A stretch of DNA of 64,000 nt from Lucifuga dentata (GCA_014773175.1 VXCM01000424.1:186001-250000), one strand, 5' to 3'. Positions 39,001 to 54,000 are shown, counted from the first letter of the stretch. Notes: generated by a model not told the origin, from the letters alone. Made by a program: numbers and translations.

Positions 39001-42000
39001 TAGGTAACTTAACAAAGACAATCAGATGGATAAGCTCGGTCAATGCTGAAAGATGGGTAACTGCTAGTATAAGATGAGGATGGGAGTGCGCTTGCATGTC
39101 TGTGGATGTGGGGAATATCAGGAATGGTAAGAGGCGGTAGTTATATATTTTGCCCCCCCTCATGGGGAATCAGGTAAAGGAGATGGTTATTATTTAACTC
39201 TGTAGTCGAGAGGAAAAACACATTTGAGGCCTGTAGATGAAGATGTAATTTAAAAAATAAATTCCACCCGTATAGTTTGTGATTGCACTTTTGATAAGTG
39301 GGTGTATGTGTGGATATGAATTTACTCTCAGTCGAAGAATAGAGGGTAGAATGTTCACGTGCTGCTTTGCTGATAGTACTTATACTTTTCTATGATTGTA
39401 TGGTCATTATTGTTAATTGATTACATTACACTCTATGTATGGATGTGTTATAGGTGTTTAAACTATGTATACATTAGGTTATAAATATATTGTACACTGA
39501 CTATGTATACAGTAGGTTACAAAATATATTGTACACTGCCAAATAAAATGTTATAAATCTGAAATTTATTTTATGAGTGTACATTTCAAGGTATGTTATT
39601 TTTCAGTCACACTGGGATGGTTTGACGGGCAGACTGTCATTCAACAAGACCACTGGTCTGCGTACAGACTTCGACTTGGACATCATCAGTCTAAAGGAAG
39701 ATGGACTTGAAAAGGTAACTTATCTTTAAAAGGGGACATATGACTTTGTTATTATCCCTCATTTTAAAAGTGTAATATACTGTAGTAGTGAGCATGTGTT
39801 GAACCTGACATTCATGCCTGCAGAAATGCATCCAGTAAAACAAACCCATAGGTCCTGAACTTTCTTTTTGATTAGTCCATTGCTTCTGTAACATGTTTAC
39901 ATCAACATGTAACACATTTAAATTCACACACCTACACACCTGGTTAGATTCAGCCACTGCATATGAGGCTAGATGTTTTTGGCCAGAATTCTTGTTTTGT
40001 AGTCCCTGGGTCTTGTCGGCTCAGGCCTAATGCAGCTGGCTTTGTTACTCAATGTGCATAGCAGTGCTGCAGCAAGGGATATTCAACATGGGTCAATGTG
40101 TTTCCTGCACAGTAAAGTATTGCAAATGTTTCAACAAAGACCCCCAAATGAAAAAAAAAGAACATTCACATTTATTTAATATACCCCCGTAAAACATTAT
40201 TTGTTCTAAACACGAATAATTCTTCACTGAGCTGGAGTAAAAAGAGGAACAACTTACCCCATGCTGAGTATAAAATAGGACAGTTTTTGATGACAATGCC
40301 ATTTAAAGACTTTAAAGGATTATTGAAACTTATTGCAGATTTGCTTCTAGATGTGGAATGGATCACATTTGACAGTATCATTTACCTCCTAACAAGGAAG
40401 CAAATTGGCTGTTTCAACATAAGCATAAGTTAGTGGATCATAAAGCAAATTGGATTAGGGTACACATTGGGGTGTTAATTGCAGTCTCTCTTAATGATAA
40501 TTTGAGGTGATGCCCAAAATGCTGTTTGGTGGTAATGAGCTGTATAAACATGTTTTACAAAAACGGAGATTTGGGGGGGGGGCACTAAAAGGTTTGTAAT
40601 GTAAAACTTGTATTATTATACTGGAAGGGAAAGTACCCTCTGGACTATAACTGCTTTTCTCTACTGGAGGGCTTTCATACATTATGAATATATCAAATAG
40701 GGATAAGTCCCATTATGACTTCCTCAAGTACTCCCTAAAGGCTGAAGACTGTATAATAGCTACAGTTTTTCTACTTGTAACCCTCGTGTTCTAGAATGGA
40801 GCTGCTGCTTTGAAATGATTCTTCGCTCTTTCACTGGCATCTTGTCCTATGTGCGGTCAATTAATTTGAGGAATAGTCAACTTCCAAAAAGCATTTGATG
40901 CCATATTAACATCTTTTCACTGTGTCTCTGACAAATCCTATGCTGAAGCATGTTAACATTTGTCAGCAGTGTACTGCGGATTGCTGATTTTCTTCTTGTA
41001 TATCCATGGAATCGGCTTTAACTGTTTAAGCTTGTTAAGATGTGGACTTTTCTCAACTAATCCACTGTAATTGAATATTAGCCCATGTTTGAGCTCATCC
41101 TGGAATTATGAAAAGGTTCTCAGACTGCTGTGTTCTCTCAGTGCTGACATGTTCAGGAAGGGCAAAATCAGCTGAATGCTCTACTGTGATTGCATTAAAT
41201 AACTTTTGAATCGAGTCTTTTGCTAATCATGTTTAATGAATTGAGCTAATTGTAATTGGGCACAATTAGAAAGAATTTTGCAAAGCGGAAAGCATTTGGA
41301 TATTTTTAAATCTCTCTCCTGGAGTTCTCTTAGCTAGTGTGACAAGCTGTAACTAATGTGCTTTTCAAATTAGAGCATATGCTTCTGGAATTAGACAGGA
41401 CATTAACTGACGTTTTTCATGCTTTTTGTGGCAGCCTTGTATGTCTTTGAATGGATCCACCTCAAGCACAAACCTCAGTGAATATTAAAAGCTGCGTCTG
41501 GGCTCGACTTGCAAATGGAGATTGTTACTGACAGCCACATGACTGTTTGTGCTTATGATATGTTCCTTATAGTACACAGAGCTTTTCCTCCCAAGGGCTC
41601 CTCACATTTATAACTCCCTTTATTTGTTAAAATCTTGTGGCTTATTTTGGTGAAAATACTCATAACCAAATTATTTTTATATTGTAAATCAGTCACTCAT
41701 GCGGGCAAAATAACTTCATCTTTTAAAACAACTTTAATAATATATTTTTTCTTTCATAATACTAAACTGCATTGATACATAATCTAAAATACATATATTA
41801 ATCAGTTTCCTGTTTTTTTTTTTTTTACCCTCAGTGTTGACAAAGTACTTTTCTGTAAATAGACATGTTTGCACACACCCACACACATCATAAGCAGAAA
41901 CTCACAATACCAATATACAGTATCATGAGATCATAAATCATTATTTGTATAATGTCACCAGTGTAATTAGAGCCATTTTTTAAGTATATTTTGTGACTTG

Positions 42001-45000
42001 GAACAGAGGTCTGATCTTTTTTCAATAGTGTATAGAGTTTGAAGGTATTGACAATTACTAACTTTATACTTTTGGAATTTGGTTTTCATTAATGTCAGTT
42101 GGATTGTGTGTTTGTTAGCAGGGTGCAGATGCAAGTGTGAATCTGGATTAAAGGGTTGATCCACGAATATATATATTTTTTTATTGGTGTCTTCTTAAAA
42201 TTGTGAGATAGAGCATGTTTATGTAAGTTTCTTCAAAAGTAATACGCCAATTTGAACGGGAAAAAAAAAAAAAAAANAAAAAAAAAAAAAAACAACACAA
42301 AATCTGACTCAATAGGTGCAATTTGATCCAGATTCTGATAACGATCTGGATCTGATGGACTAAAATATATCCTTGGACAGGAGGCATATTAAGGGAATTG
42401 CTGTAAAGTAACATATAGGTTTAGAAACATTCAACAACATATTTTCTTTCTCTTTAGGCCAGTATACAGTATGATTAGAACAAGACACACTTTGTCTAGA
42501 CTTGCTGTCGAAGGTATGAGCTTTCATGAGTTTCCAGCTTGTTTTCTTTACAAAATTTAGTGATTCCTCTGTTACCTTCATTTGACATCGTGATCAATTT
42601 CTGTCAAGGTATACACCTAACCATTCCGTCTTTTCCAAAACACCTGGCCTGATGATATAACGATACATTTAATGCTGCTGGAGATGGGTTTTACCCAGAA
42701 CTAATGCATGAGACAGGTTAGCTGAGATTCTGCTAGGGTTACAGCCCGTCAATGGAACAGAACACTTAACTACATGGTTTCCATCTTCCTCAGGTTGGGA
42801 AATGGAGTGCGTCCGGGGGTCTTAACATCACAGAACTGCCCAAGCGAAAAGGGATGAACATCACCGATTCCCTGGCAAACCGCTCCCTTGTCATCACCAC
42901 CATCCTGGTAGGTCACCTGGGTGGTCATAAAAAAATATCCTCTTTGCTATAGCTATTACTACTGTTTTCTAATTTTTTTTTTCTGTGATTCATACATAAG
43001 ATACATGCCAAATCTAAACATTTTGGATAAACTGGTCTTCATACATTACATATTATACATTGAATTAGCGTTTTCAGTAATTGGGAAGACAGATTTTTTA
43101 AATTACCATGATCAGTTTTAGTGAGAAGGCCTTGAATGAGAAAAGACAGAGCGAGATACAAAGGATATTCCTGAGAATTCAATTAATTACATGTTTGGAT
43201 AAAAAAAGAATTCAGTAGTCCCTCCCTTAGCTCCACATGTACTTGGAGCTATCAGGGTGATGACACACGTCCCCATGTGCCTGCTCAGAATATATATATA
43301 TATAGCATATATAATAGCATCTATATATATTATTATATATTAGCATTGTAGGCTATATATATATAGCCTACAATGCTAATATAAACACTATCATTATGCC
43401 TACATTGGGTCTATAGGCTGTAATTATGACAAGTGAGGTGAAGGAGGACATAATTAATACCCATCAGGTGCCAGTTGTGTTAGCTCTCTCTTTCTCAAAT
43501 GCATAAATGGCACAAGGGGTTAACTACTGCATTTGGTAGTGCAATTGTCTGGTGATTTTACACCATGTTCTACTTTTAATGACATTTTATTTGTTCTTTT
43601 GTGAGTAGCTCAGGCATTTTAATTGCATTTCAAGTTTTCAAAAATTGTAACTTTGCTTCATTTGTCCGTAAACTGAATATGTTTCAGTTTTTTTTTTTTT
43701 TTTTTTTTTGTTTTTTTGTTTTTTTGACATTTTCCTGGGTTTATGTTTCCATCGAGAGCCATTAGTTGAACATCATGAAAATGCCTACTTTCAAAACTGC
43801 TGAAGAGTTTCAACTTTAATATCAATCTCATCTCTTAGCGTAATGACATTGCATCAAACTGATTTCAGTGATGCATGAACAAGACGTCTGACAGCTTTAT
43901 AGTGATAACTTTGTCGAAGAGATTAAGGGACTTAATGTGTTTTTCCCCCTTACATTAATTGTTTGCACTCCATTGCCTGTAATGTGTCTGCACAGGCTCA
44001 CCTCCCTCCTCGTTGTGTTATGCACACCCATGCTGCGACTGTGAGGGTAGAACTGGTATAACCACTTTGATTTGAGTCCAAACCTTGGGGAATAGCAAGA
44101 ATGGGAAGGCTAGAAACAGATGGTAATGACTTTTTTCCTTTAACATGCAAACTTTTTTGATCAAGTTAATTGGACAACTTGAGCAAAGTTTGTGGCTAAG
44201 CACTTGCTTTCTAAATGCATTGTCATCAAGTATTCATAACTTATTACTTATTTAAGAGGCCCTTCTAATTGTAATGTCCAGCTGGTTTTGTTTTGATGGC
44301 AAACAGTTAAAGATTTTTTTTTTCATTTACTGTATGTTTTTCTGGGCATTTGTGTTTTAATGTATGGGAAAAATTATGTCCCACTTTGGTGTTGGTTGGT
44401 TTACACCATTAGTAAGAGGCAGCTTGCAGGAATAAACAATGTAACTGGTATCCACATCCTGCAACTACATGATGTTGTATTTTTGAAGACCAGTATTCAC
44501 TACTAGAGTGGTATAATTTATATTTATTTTTCCTACCTTCCAGACTGCAATTGGTTTCAGTTCATTCCAGTACGCTATTAAAATCAACTTGTAGAGACTT
44601 GAAACATGCTTGAGCTACATTATCCATCACAGTGAACCAAACGTTGTTCTTATTTTTTGTAAAAGTTCTTAATTCCAGTCCAACACAGAGCTGTATGGAA
44701 GATAATGCCAGGGAATACAGTCCCAGGAGAAGAAGGCTTTTTACCAAGAAATTAAAAACTGTGTCTTCTACATTCGGATGTATGTGTTAACAGGTGTACC
44801 ACCTGAACATTTTATTTTGAAAGATTAGGCAATTTGGCAAAATAACAGGACAACTAAAATACAGTTTTATGTATTGGAAAATGGTTGTCACTAGCGCAAC
44901 ATATATGTAGGTCATATTAATTAGGCTTGACATGTGAAATCACCAGTATGCTCCTTTAAAATGAGGTGGAAATGCAAGCACAAACACGTGAAGGAACTTT

Positions 45001-48000
45001 AAGTCTTCATGATATTTTATGAGTTCAGTTCATGCTGTTCTTGAATTTTTTGAAAAAAAAAACAAAAAACTATTTGATTGTATCTTTTAACTTAGTGCCT
45101 CACACGCTATAGAAGGAAAACACAAAGCAAAGGGTCACCTTCAGTATAGACACAATTACTCTGCTTCTGAGATGTAAATTATATATCTGGAGGTTGAAAG
45201 TAATAAATTCTATTGCAGAATTCTATCCTCGCATAAATGGACCAATATGTTTTGAAATGCACAGCGGGATATGTAAGTGTATCTGGCTGAGAAATGGTAA
45301 CAGGCACTAAATAAAGGAAATCATTTATGAGCTTCTATGTGTTAGTCATTTTCACTGCCAGCATCAGCTTAGTTTCTCTCCCATGTGGGTTCAGTGACAA
45401 TTGATGAAGGCAACATCACGGGCATGTTCCATTTCACTGCTGCATTCTGTTCCTAATCAAGCTTTTATACAGCCCAAATTATGAGCAGCCAGGCAGGATA
45501 TTACAGGGCAGTAAAGAGTGTCAGCTATTTGACCATAAAATGAACCAACGCATTCCCTGGCTATATAGGTCAACACACAGCAGTGTAGGGGAGATGGTGG
45601 GATTAGTTAGCACTACATTGCTGGCACACTGGAAGCATTAACATTCATCTTGTCTGTATTGTTTTCGCGGTTCCAACACAAGACATGTGCATTACACTCT
45701 CACATTAGCTTAGGCCTCCTTGACCAATTATAAAAATGTAAAAACTAAAATTCTCAAAGCTCTGTAGCCTCACACTGAAACTGACTCTGCTGTCACTGTC
45801 TGTTAAATGCAATATCGACTCATCAGCTCAGATCACTTTGCTTCAATTAGGCGCATGTGCTGAGACAAATTGAAAAAGCTGACTTCACCATTGCTTTTCA
45901 TATGATGTTTTGGGTCTGTGCAGGAGGAGCCATATGTTATGCTTAAGAAGTCTGACAAAGCACTGGTTGGGAATGACCGTTTCGAAGGCTTCTGCATTGA
46001 CTTGCTCAAGGAGCTGGCCAACATCCTGGGCTTCTCATATGAGATCCGTCTGGTTCCTGATGGGAAATATGGCTCTCAGGATGACAAGGGCCAGTGGAAT
46101 GGCATGGTCAGGGAACTTATAGAACACGTAAGTTGTATGCTGCATTTCTGCAATGATTCAAATGAAGTTGTCTGTTCGTCATTTTGTCCATGATGTCTAT
46201 TGCATTTTGCCATGTCTTTTTTTTTTTTTTTTTTTTTTTAACATGTGGCATTGAAATGAATTGTGGGTTATGTCCTCCACTGCAGACGGTGATATAGATA
46301 TAACTGAGTACAAGACAGGAAGAGCCTGCAAAGCTGTCAGTTACATTTATGGCATGGCGCTATCAAGGTTGCCTTAAAGTTACAAATGTGTTGATGCCAT
46401 TCAGTCATACAAACTGCTGCCTCTATATAGAAGAAGCAGGTTCCTTAGGAAGAGCAAGTGTACTGTATTGTAAAGATGCAGGAAACCACATCAGCAATCA
46501 GAAACTTCTGAGAGATGCTGTCCATGTCAAACTCAAAGCATCTGCGGCCATTAAACAGCCTCACATTGAAGTGATGGTGGCAATTCTCTGCTGGCATTTC
46601 GTAAGTGTCCCTGTCAGTGCTCAGTCTTTGTCCTCAGCTCCATTGGGTCAGTGCTGTTCTCGGCTGAAAACTTGTAATAGCTTAAGTGGCATTTAGTGGA
46701 GGGAATCATATGGAGGGAGTCAATGGCTTGGTACTGAGAGGGTTGGGAAAGGTGTGCTACCATTGCAGCACTCTATCTCCATCCAAGCTTTCTGCTAGAT
46801 CATCGCTGATAACGGTAACCTTGAGAGGAACAAATGGATTACTGAAGGTAGAAAATGCTGGTGGGAAAAGAGATGCAAGATTCTATTATAAAGCAACACA
46901 TACAGTATGGTTTTGCTTTAAAGAAGAAGGCATGAGTGGCTATAGGGAGTCTCTTTAAAATATTACAGCTACATACAATGGAATATTGTAGTTATTTTGT
47001 GTGAGACATGACATGTTTTCTGGATAAGAAAGTCCCATCTAATCAGAGGTGATTAAGACCTCTGCACAGAACTTAAAAAAACACAAATGTTTCCATTATG
47101 GAAATGCCCAAGATCTATTTTGCTCCTTATTTTTGTATCTCCAGATGAAGCTCTTTCAGCAGCTCCATCTTTTAAATTCAGCTATGCACGAACATACACA
47201 TACATACCTAGGAGCTAGTACGACTTTCAGAATCAGCTATGAGACAGTGAGCATTTTCTGTTGGTTTTACTTTCAAGAGTGTAGATAATGGGAAAGACAA
47301 AAAGGCAGACAGAGAAAGATGTTTATAATACCCAGCAAATAGATGCACTACATAAAAGAGAAATGCATTTTGGAATGCATTTTAACCTTTTTAGGTCTAT
47401 TGCTTTTGTAAATAGCAGCAGAAGTGGAGATTAGAATCTATTCTGCTAGTTATTGCTTTTACTGCTTCTTATCACATGACCAAGGATGCATGACCACTTC
47501 TTTGTGGATTTTTCGCTGGCTCTGTTTTATGCTCCACTACTCCTCTTATCCACGTCTTTATGGATAAGCTGATCGTGATTCAGCAGACCTAAAATGTAAC
47601 TTTAAGACAGCTTAAGAGGGCTGACACAGGGATGCTATGAGAGGTCAATATGGTAACTGCAAATTGCAGTACTCCTGCCAAAAATTGTTTATGTTCCCAC
47701 AATTGTTTTTATATATTTGTAATTCTATTTATGAAACAATGTATTCATTGCATTCATTATAGATAGTATGCAAAGAGATAGGGGATGGGGAAAGTAAATA
47801 GCCACTGTCAGTTGTTATCTTTTGAGTTTGTACCCATAATTACTATTATTTATTTTTAAAAAAACATCCCCTCATTGTAATATAGATGGATACACTGCAT
47901 AAGAATGTACTGGAGATAAGTGCCTTTGCCTTAAAAGGGTCACTTACATATGTAGATAAGGTGTGAAGTAAGTAACAGGCAAAGCAGTTGCTTGTGGCTG

Positions 48001-51000
48001 ATAAAATAGTGCTGAATCACATGGCTCATGTATTTGTGCTATCATAAATCATAGTTTCATTACACAAAACCTTCAGCTGATGTCTTTTTAACAAAGCAGG
48101 ATTTATTAAAAGCAGTTGCTTCCCATCTTTTGCCTTTGTAGTTCATCAAGCTTTGTCATGCAAAGAATGAGATGTGACAGAAACACGGTAAAGCTCTCTA
48201 CCAGTGTATAATATACATTTGTTTGCTTTTTATATGCATTCATAAAGTTGTGATATTGGCATTTATACCAATGAAACTGTGATATTATAATGTTGCCTAG
48301 TGTGACTTTAGTGCTTGTAAAGCATCCAGCCCTTTATTTTCCACTCTGTCTTGCCTTTCCTCTCACAAAGCTCACTGTGGTGCCAAAGGGCATTGTTTGG
48401 AAGGTGCTAAATGATGGAACAGGCTTGTTAAACTTGATTTAGTCACAATAGATGATCACTTTAATCATGCTGTAATGCAAATGTTAATAGCGTGCTTAGC
48501 ACATCATTTGTTTCTGTCATGGCAATTAATCTTTGCTTCGACGGATACACAAGGTTATAGCTAGCTCACATCCTCAGTGTCTACACAGATAGATAGTCAG
48601 TTGGATTTGGCTTGAAAGAAAATCCAAATGAAAGGACTATAGTGCTTTATTTGCAGTCAGAAAGGTACACGTATTTTGTGTCAAAGGATCATGCGCTCGA
48701 CTGATTACACAAGTGCTCGGTTAGGAACTTTTTATAATTGAGGGCAGCCTGTCTCTCCAAATGGATGGACAAGTGTGATTTTGATTTATATCTGACACAG
48801 CAAGATGACCTGGTGGGAGTCTGTTTGACCCTTAGCTAGAAGGGTTCTGCCACAACAGCACACATCTGGCAAGATCCTCTTCCCAGCCATTCTGAACTGC
48901 TGATTATGTAAAGAAATAATTTCTTAATGACAGTGTGTATGCTTCATAGCCATTTTGTATATTTTGATCTGATACTGCACCATATACTTGGTTTCTACAT
49001 TATTATATAGCACTATTTGCATGTAAATGTCACACTGTACTTTCACTTCTCACCAGGGGTTTTGTAAGTGCATGTACAAGTGTTCTCTCAATAACACTTC
49101 TACCAACCCTACAGCAACAACACATTGCAGTCTTATCAGCTATTCCCATTACAGAGTTCCTTAGGAAGTGTAGAGTGCATTTCTGCAATTGCCACAAACA
49201 CCCCACTGCAGCAGAATTTGCACTTACAGTAGGATTTGTGTGTCTGTGTGTGTGATACACACACACATACACCATGTTTTAAATGGTCATACAATGGAAG
49301 AAAGAGTAACACAGCAGCACCGACATGCCTGTAAGTGCTACTCCATCTTCATTTTATTGTGATAGCATGCTTTAAGATGCATATGCTATGTACAAACAGC
49401 ATAGTGTGCATGTTTATTGAGGGGTAAAAAGCCTGGGCTGTAAGCAATATGTAAATACTGCATGCATTCGTAGCTGAAGTAGCAGACATGAATCATCACA
49501 TTTTTGAAACAAATGGGCTCACGCCCTGTGCTGTCTTTAATTGTTACTCAAAAAACAAGAACAAATGGCTTACATTGCATATGCCAAGTGCTTTAGTATC
49601 AATGGACTGAAAACTCATGTTCAGTGGTGGAAGTACTCAAATCTGTTACTTAAGTAAAAATGTTAATACTAAGTGAAAAAAACTCATGAATTACAAGTAA
49701 AAGTAACGTATTTGAAATTCTAATTAAGCAAAAGATAAATAAGTATTATCATTATAATGTATTCGAATATCCAAATAATACTGTTTATTATCAACAATGG
49801 TGCCTGTCAGCATTAAATTATTAATTACTGTGGATATGGTGCATGTTAATGTAATCACTAGTGAAAATCCTTAAAACTGGAGATGCAGGCTTTTTGCTCA
49901 AGAACTTGTGAACACGTGCATCTCCAGTTTAGAATAAAACATAAAAAGTCTAAGTGAAGAAACAGTTCTGGATTGTAATGCTTTTGCAGGCCAGTTGAGG
50001 GATTACATGTTTCTACATTAGAGAACTTTTTTGTAACTCTTTTCATTTTGAAAACTCTATTATGTCTTATGTTGAATTTAAAGTCTTTGCCTGCACAGGA
50101 ACTAATATTTGAAGCCATTCAATAAATGTAGGGGATTTTTTTTTTTTTTTGAAAATATAGTGGAGTAGAAAGTAGCATAACATGAAAAAAAAAAAAGAGT
50201 CCACCTTCCACCTCTGATTTCATTCTAGCCTCGGTGTGCTTCCTCTGAAATGCCTTTTGGAGAGTTGGTGGAAAGCCCTTTTCCACCAGTCAAATCCAAA
50301 ATTGTGTCCAACATTTTTAGCTTTCCGACTCCGTCACTCTGCCAGGCACACCTGCTTCATGCAGCGAATGGCCAACTGTGGTGGCATGTTAAATTGGGGA
50401 GGGTTTTAAATTCTCTCTCAAGCTCTCCTTTTTCTTTCTATCATTCTTTCCACACTCCACAGAGAAAAGTCAAAGTTCCCCTTTATCTCTATTTATAGCC
50501 CTTTTTATAATTGAGTGGAAAAAAATACACAGAAGACACAGAATTCCTGTAATATCTCTCTCTCTCTCTCTCTCGCTCTGTGTGCGTGTGTGTTGCCGTC
50601 CCCGTAATTAATTGCATTGAGATTACAATTACAAAGGTACATACTTAAACCACCCCCTCCCAGCTCTATGAAAGCAGGCCTTTTGCAGGCCCAACTTCTA
50701 GTGTGAGCATTCTGAAAAGCTATATACACGGTTACTTTCTGATGCCGTCTCTGAACAACTCGGATGGGCCAGATCGGATGAAACACACTGCGGCCTTTAG
50801 TTGTACGTTTCTGATTCCTCCAGGCTGTAATTGGGAGGGGAGGTCTTTAAGGAAAAACACCTCTAAGTACACCATCTGCAAACCCAGATAACACAAAGCC
50901 ATGAGACACACAGCAGGCCACTATCAGGTTAATCTTGCTTGTGCCCAGTATATGTGCCTGAACCGTAAGCAGAACAAGGACATGCAGCATGTATATTAGT

Positions 51001-54000
51001 GCACTGTAGGGATGTCTGCAAGTACATGCTGGTTGATCTTCCAGCTGACTGGCAGGTTGGTTCAAAAACTGCAGTTGGCAGCAGAGAACAGAGGGAGAAT
51101 AAAGTAAAATGTGAATAGTTAATGAGGACACAGCAGATGCACTGCAGGATTTGCAGATTTTCCCATCTCTCTCTCTCTCTCTCTGCAGAGACCACCTTGT
51201 ATTTAGTCAATGTGGTTCTAAACACAGGTGCAGGTAATCCACAGTGCCACATGCAAGGTGGAAATGTTTTCTTTCTGGCCTTTGTTTACTGCCAAATGAA
51301 TCTGAGAGAAAAGTTGTAAGGCAAACTTTATTGAAGTTACATTTTAAAGTTTTAAATGTGCACGTGTTTTTTTTTTTTTAATGCATCAGTTCACAGTTAA
51401 AGGACACTTGAAAATAATCTATTGCAAGTAAAAATCCTGCAATCAAATTTCTACAAAAAGTAAAAGCAAACATGTATATGCATTTAAATTTACTTTAAAT
51501 CAAAATTAAAAGCACTCAATGTGAAGAATGGATTTGTCACTTTTAAATTATGAAAATCCACAAAATGGATAATAGAAAGGTTTTTCAACCAGCAATGTCA
51601 AAAACCCTGATTTTGCTAATTTAGAAGATTTTGAAATTAAATAATAAATTAAACCCCAAACTAGACATTTGGAGATCATTTTGGAGATTCACCATGAAAA
51701 TTTGGGGATTTCATGTGTCAGTTCATGAGAAAGAGCATATGCTTCTCTGGAGTAAAACTACCATTTTCTTTTCTTTTCTAGAACTTTGAAAATAACATCA
51801 AAAATGCATTGTGTCATCTTATGTGTCAATATCAACATCTTATATAGCATGTTAACATACAAATAAAAAGTATTTACAGTTGGCAGATAAATCAAGTGGA
51901 ATAAGGAAAATAATGGAAAAGTATAATATTTCCCTCTGAAATGTAGCGGAATAGAAGCATATTTACCAGCCTTCATCAGCGAACTAGTGTATGAACAAGC
52001 CCTTTTTCTCTCCCACCGCTCAGCCAGTAGGAAGTAAAGAAAGCCTCCTTTGGTGAGTTGTGTCGTTTTCCAAGGAAAGAAGTAGCCAAGCGTGAACCAA
52101 GCAGCTGGTTTCATTAACCTCCTGTCCAGCCATTGTGCAAGGGAGTTGCACGGGCAGCCAATATAAATGGTAACCTTCTGAGCATGAAGTCGTTTGCGTA
52201 ATATCTGTGGCTGCAACTGGACTCTTAGCCTATGCCATGTCTATAGCATAACTCTGTATGGTGGCATAGGTCATTCTAGTAGCCCTAGGTAATCACATCT
52301 GATGGGACTCTGCCTGATATCTTGTTCATAAGAATGATGTCTCATTTGTTCAAAAATGTATCAATGGATTTACAGAAGCACTTCTCATTAGCACATCGTA
52401 ATGAGAATGCCAGAACCCTATATCATTGTCTGTCTCACTGTCAGAGGTTAAAAGCAGGGAAAGTTTAATTCATATGTAGTAAACTCCTGATACAGTATAA
52501 TAAATGATATGAAAAGACAATGCCACTGGGATACAAAGAAATAATAAAAGCAGATGATCAGTTAAAGTGGCATTAATCCATTTATGACCACTAATTATCA
52601 GTAGAACACTAAAACAAGCTGACACATATAATCTCCTTATAACATTTATATGACTGACATGTTAGCAAGGATTTGCCTGCTTATACAGTACATCAGCTGG
52701 CAAGAAGCAAAATTAGCAATTCCTGGTGTCGAATTTCCAGCCACCTGATATTTACTCTGCTTTAAGCTATGTTTTGGTCTCCTCCAACTTCTGAGAAAAC
52801 TCTTTGTCTTTCCTCTCCTAGATGCTCAACTTTCCTCATTAAATATTCATTGATTGTCTTTGTCATTCTGTTGTTTCGTGCTGACAGATAGCATACATTT
52901 GACCTGTCACATTTCACAGATTTTTAAAATTGAAACAGTGCCAATCTACTGCTAAAAACTGGGTTGATTTGAGCAGCTAAGACTAAACTATGCCGTAAAT
53001 GTACTGGAATTAAAGCCAAAATGACAGTGGCCAAAGGGTCCATATTCCTGCAGAGTTGGGTGATCAAAGCGAGCTATGCTATGGCATCACACATTGGTAA
53101 ATATTGGTTTAATGTGCTTTTCTTCATCTTCTCTACAGAGAGCAGACTTGGCAGTGGCTCCTCTCACCATCACCTACATGCGTGAAAAAGTCATCGACTT
53201 CACCAAGCCCTTCATGAACATGGGCATCAGCATCCTGTATCGCAAACCCAACAACACCAACAATGGTTTCTTCTCCTTCCTTAATCCCATGACTCCTGAC
53301 ATCTGGGTCTACATCCTCTTGGCCTACCTAGGCGTTAGCTGTGTCCTTTTTGTCATCGCTAGGTAAATCCACCTATAAGTCCCTTATTAGTTTGTCCAAG
53401 AGTTTTTCAATATTTTTCATAATATATTTTTCATAATAATATTTTTCATGAGTACCATGGCTAGTTATTAGTTTGTAGGTACTGATCAAGGCAGGTATGT
53501 CTGTATGGGCTCTTTGTACAGCCCAGCAGTGGGAAGAGGATTGGGAACAAAACCTCCATTTTGGTTGCAAGCTCCTGTTCAATGTGCAATTTCTTGTTTC
53601 CTGTGTAATTTTGAATTGGCGACCACATAAAAAGAAAGAAGATGCCTCCTGAAACAGGAAGGAGGGCTTTTCTGTCATATTGAGCAGTGCAAGAAGAAAG
53701 AAGCACATATACCTGATATGGTACTTCATTGGAGTGGGCTTTTTACAGATGATCGTCTGCATTACTTTAAGAAAATCCATTGCTGGCAGTAATAGGTCTT
53801 AAATTTATTTTGTATGTTGGATTGGATGAAAAGTGTCTCACTAGTTGTGTTTGCTCATGAATATGATGAATATCCTGTCATTATCATTGTCAGTATTTCC
53901 TGATGCTTTTCATGCCAAGTGGTGCTTGAGGAAGTTTTAGAAAAAAAACTGGCTTTGAAAAACAGTTTTAGGGCTTGAGAGCAAACAGCTGCACTCTTCC

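Larger units (their letters stand above)
42908..45923 (+). other. Intron 9 (3016 bp)
   Basis: Contains a 48-bp palindrome (43336-43383), a T-rich run at 43688-43726 and dispersed repeat copy B (44530-44965). No gene. Confidence 0.7.
46128..53138 (+). other. Intron 10 (7011 bp, the longest complete intron)
   Basis: Holds a T run at 46217-46239, two hAT-type repeats (49622-50216 and about 51400-51970), and CT repeats at 50555-50578 and 51166-51184. 46130-49600 has no recognised repeat or gene. Confidence 0.7.

Noticed and set aside
51758..52216. 152-codon minus-strand open frame
   Set aside because: Overlaps a degenerate hAT-type repeat and has no recognisable domain.
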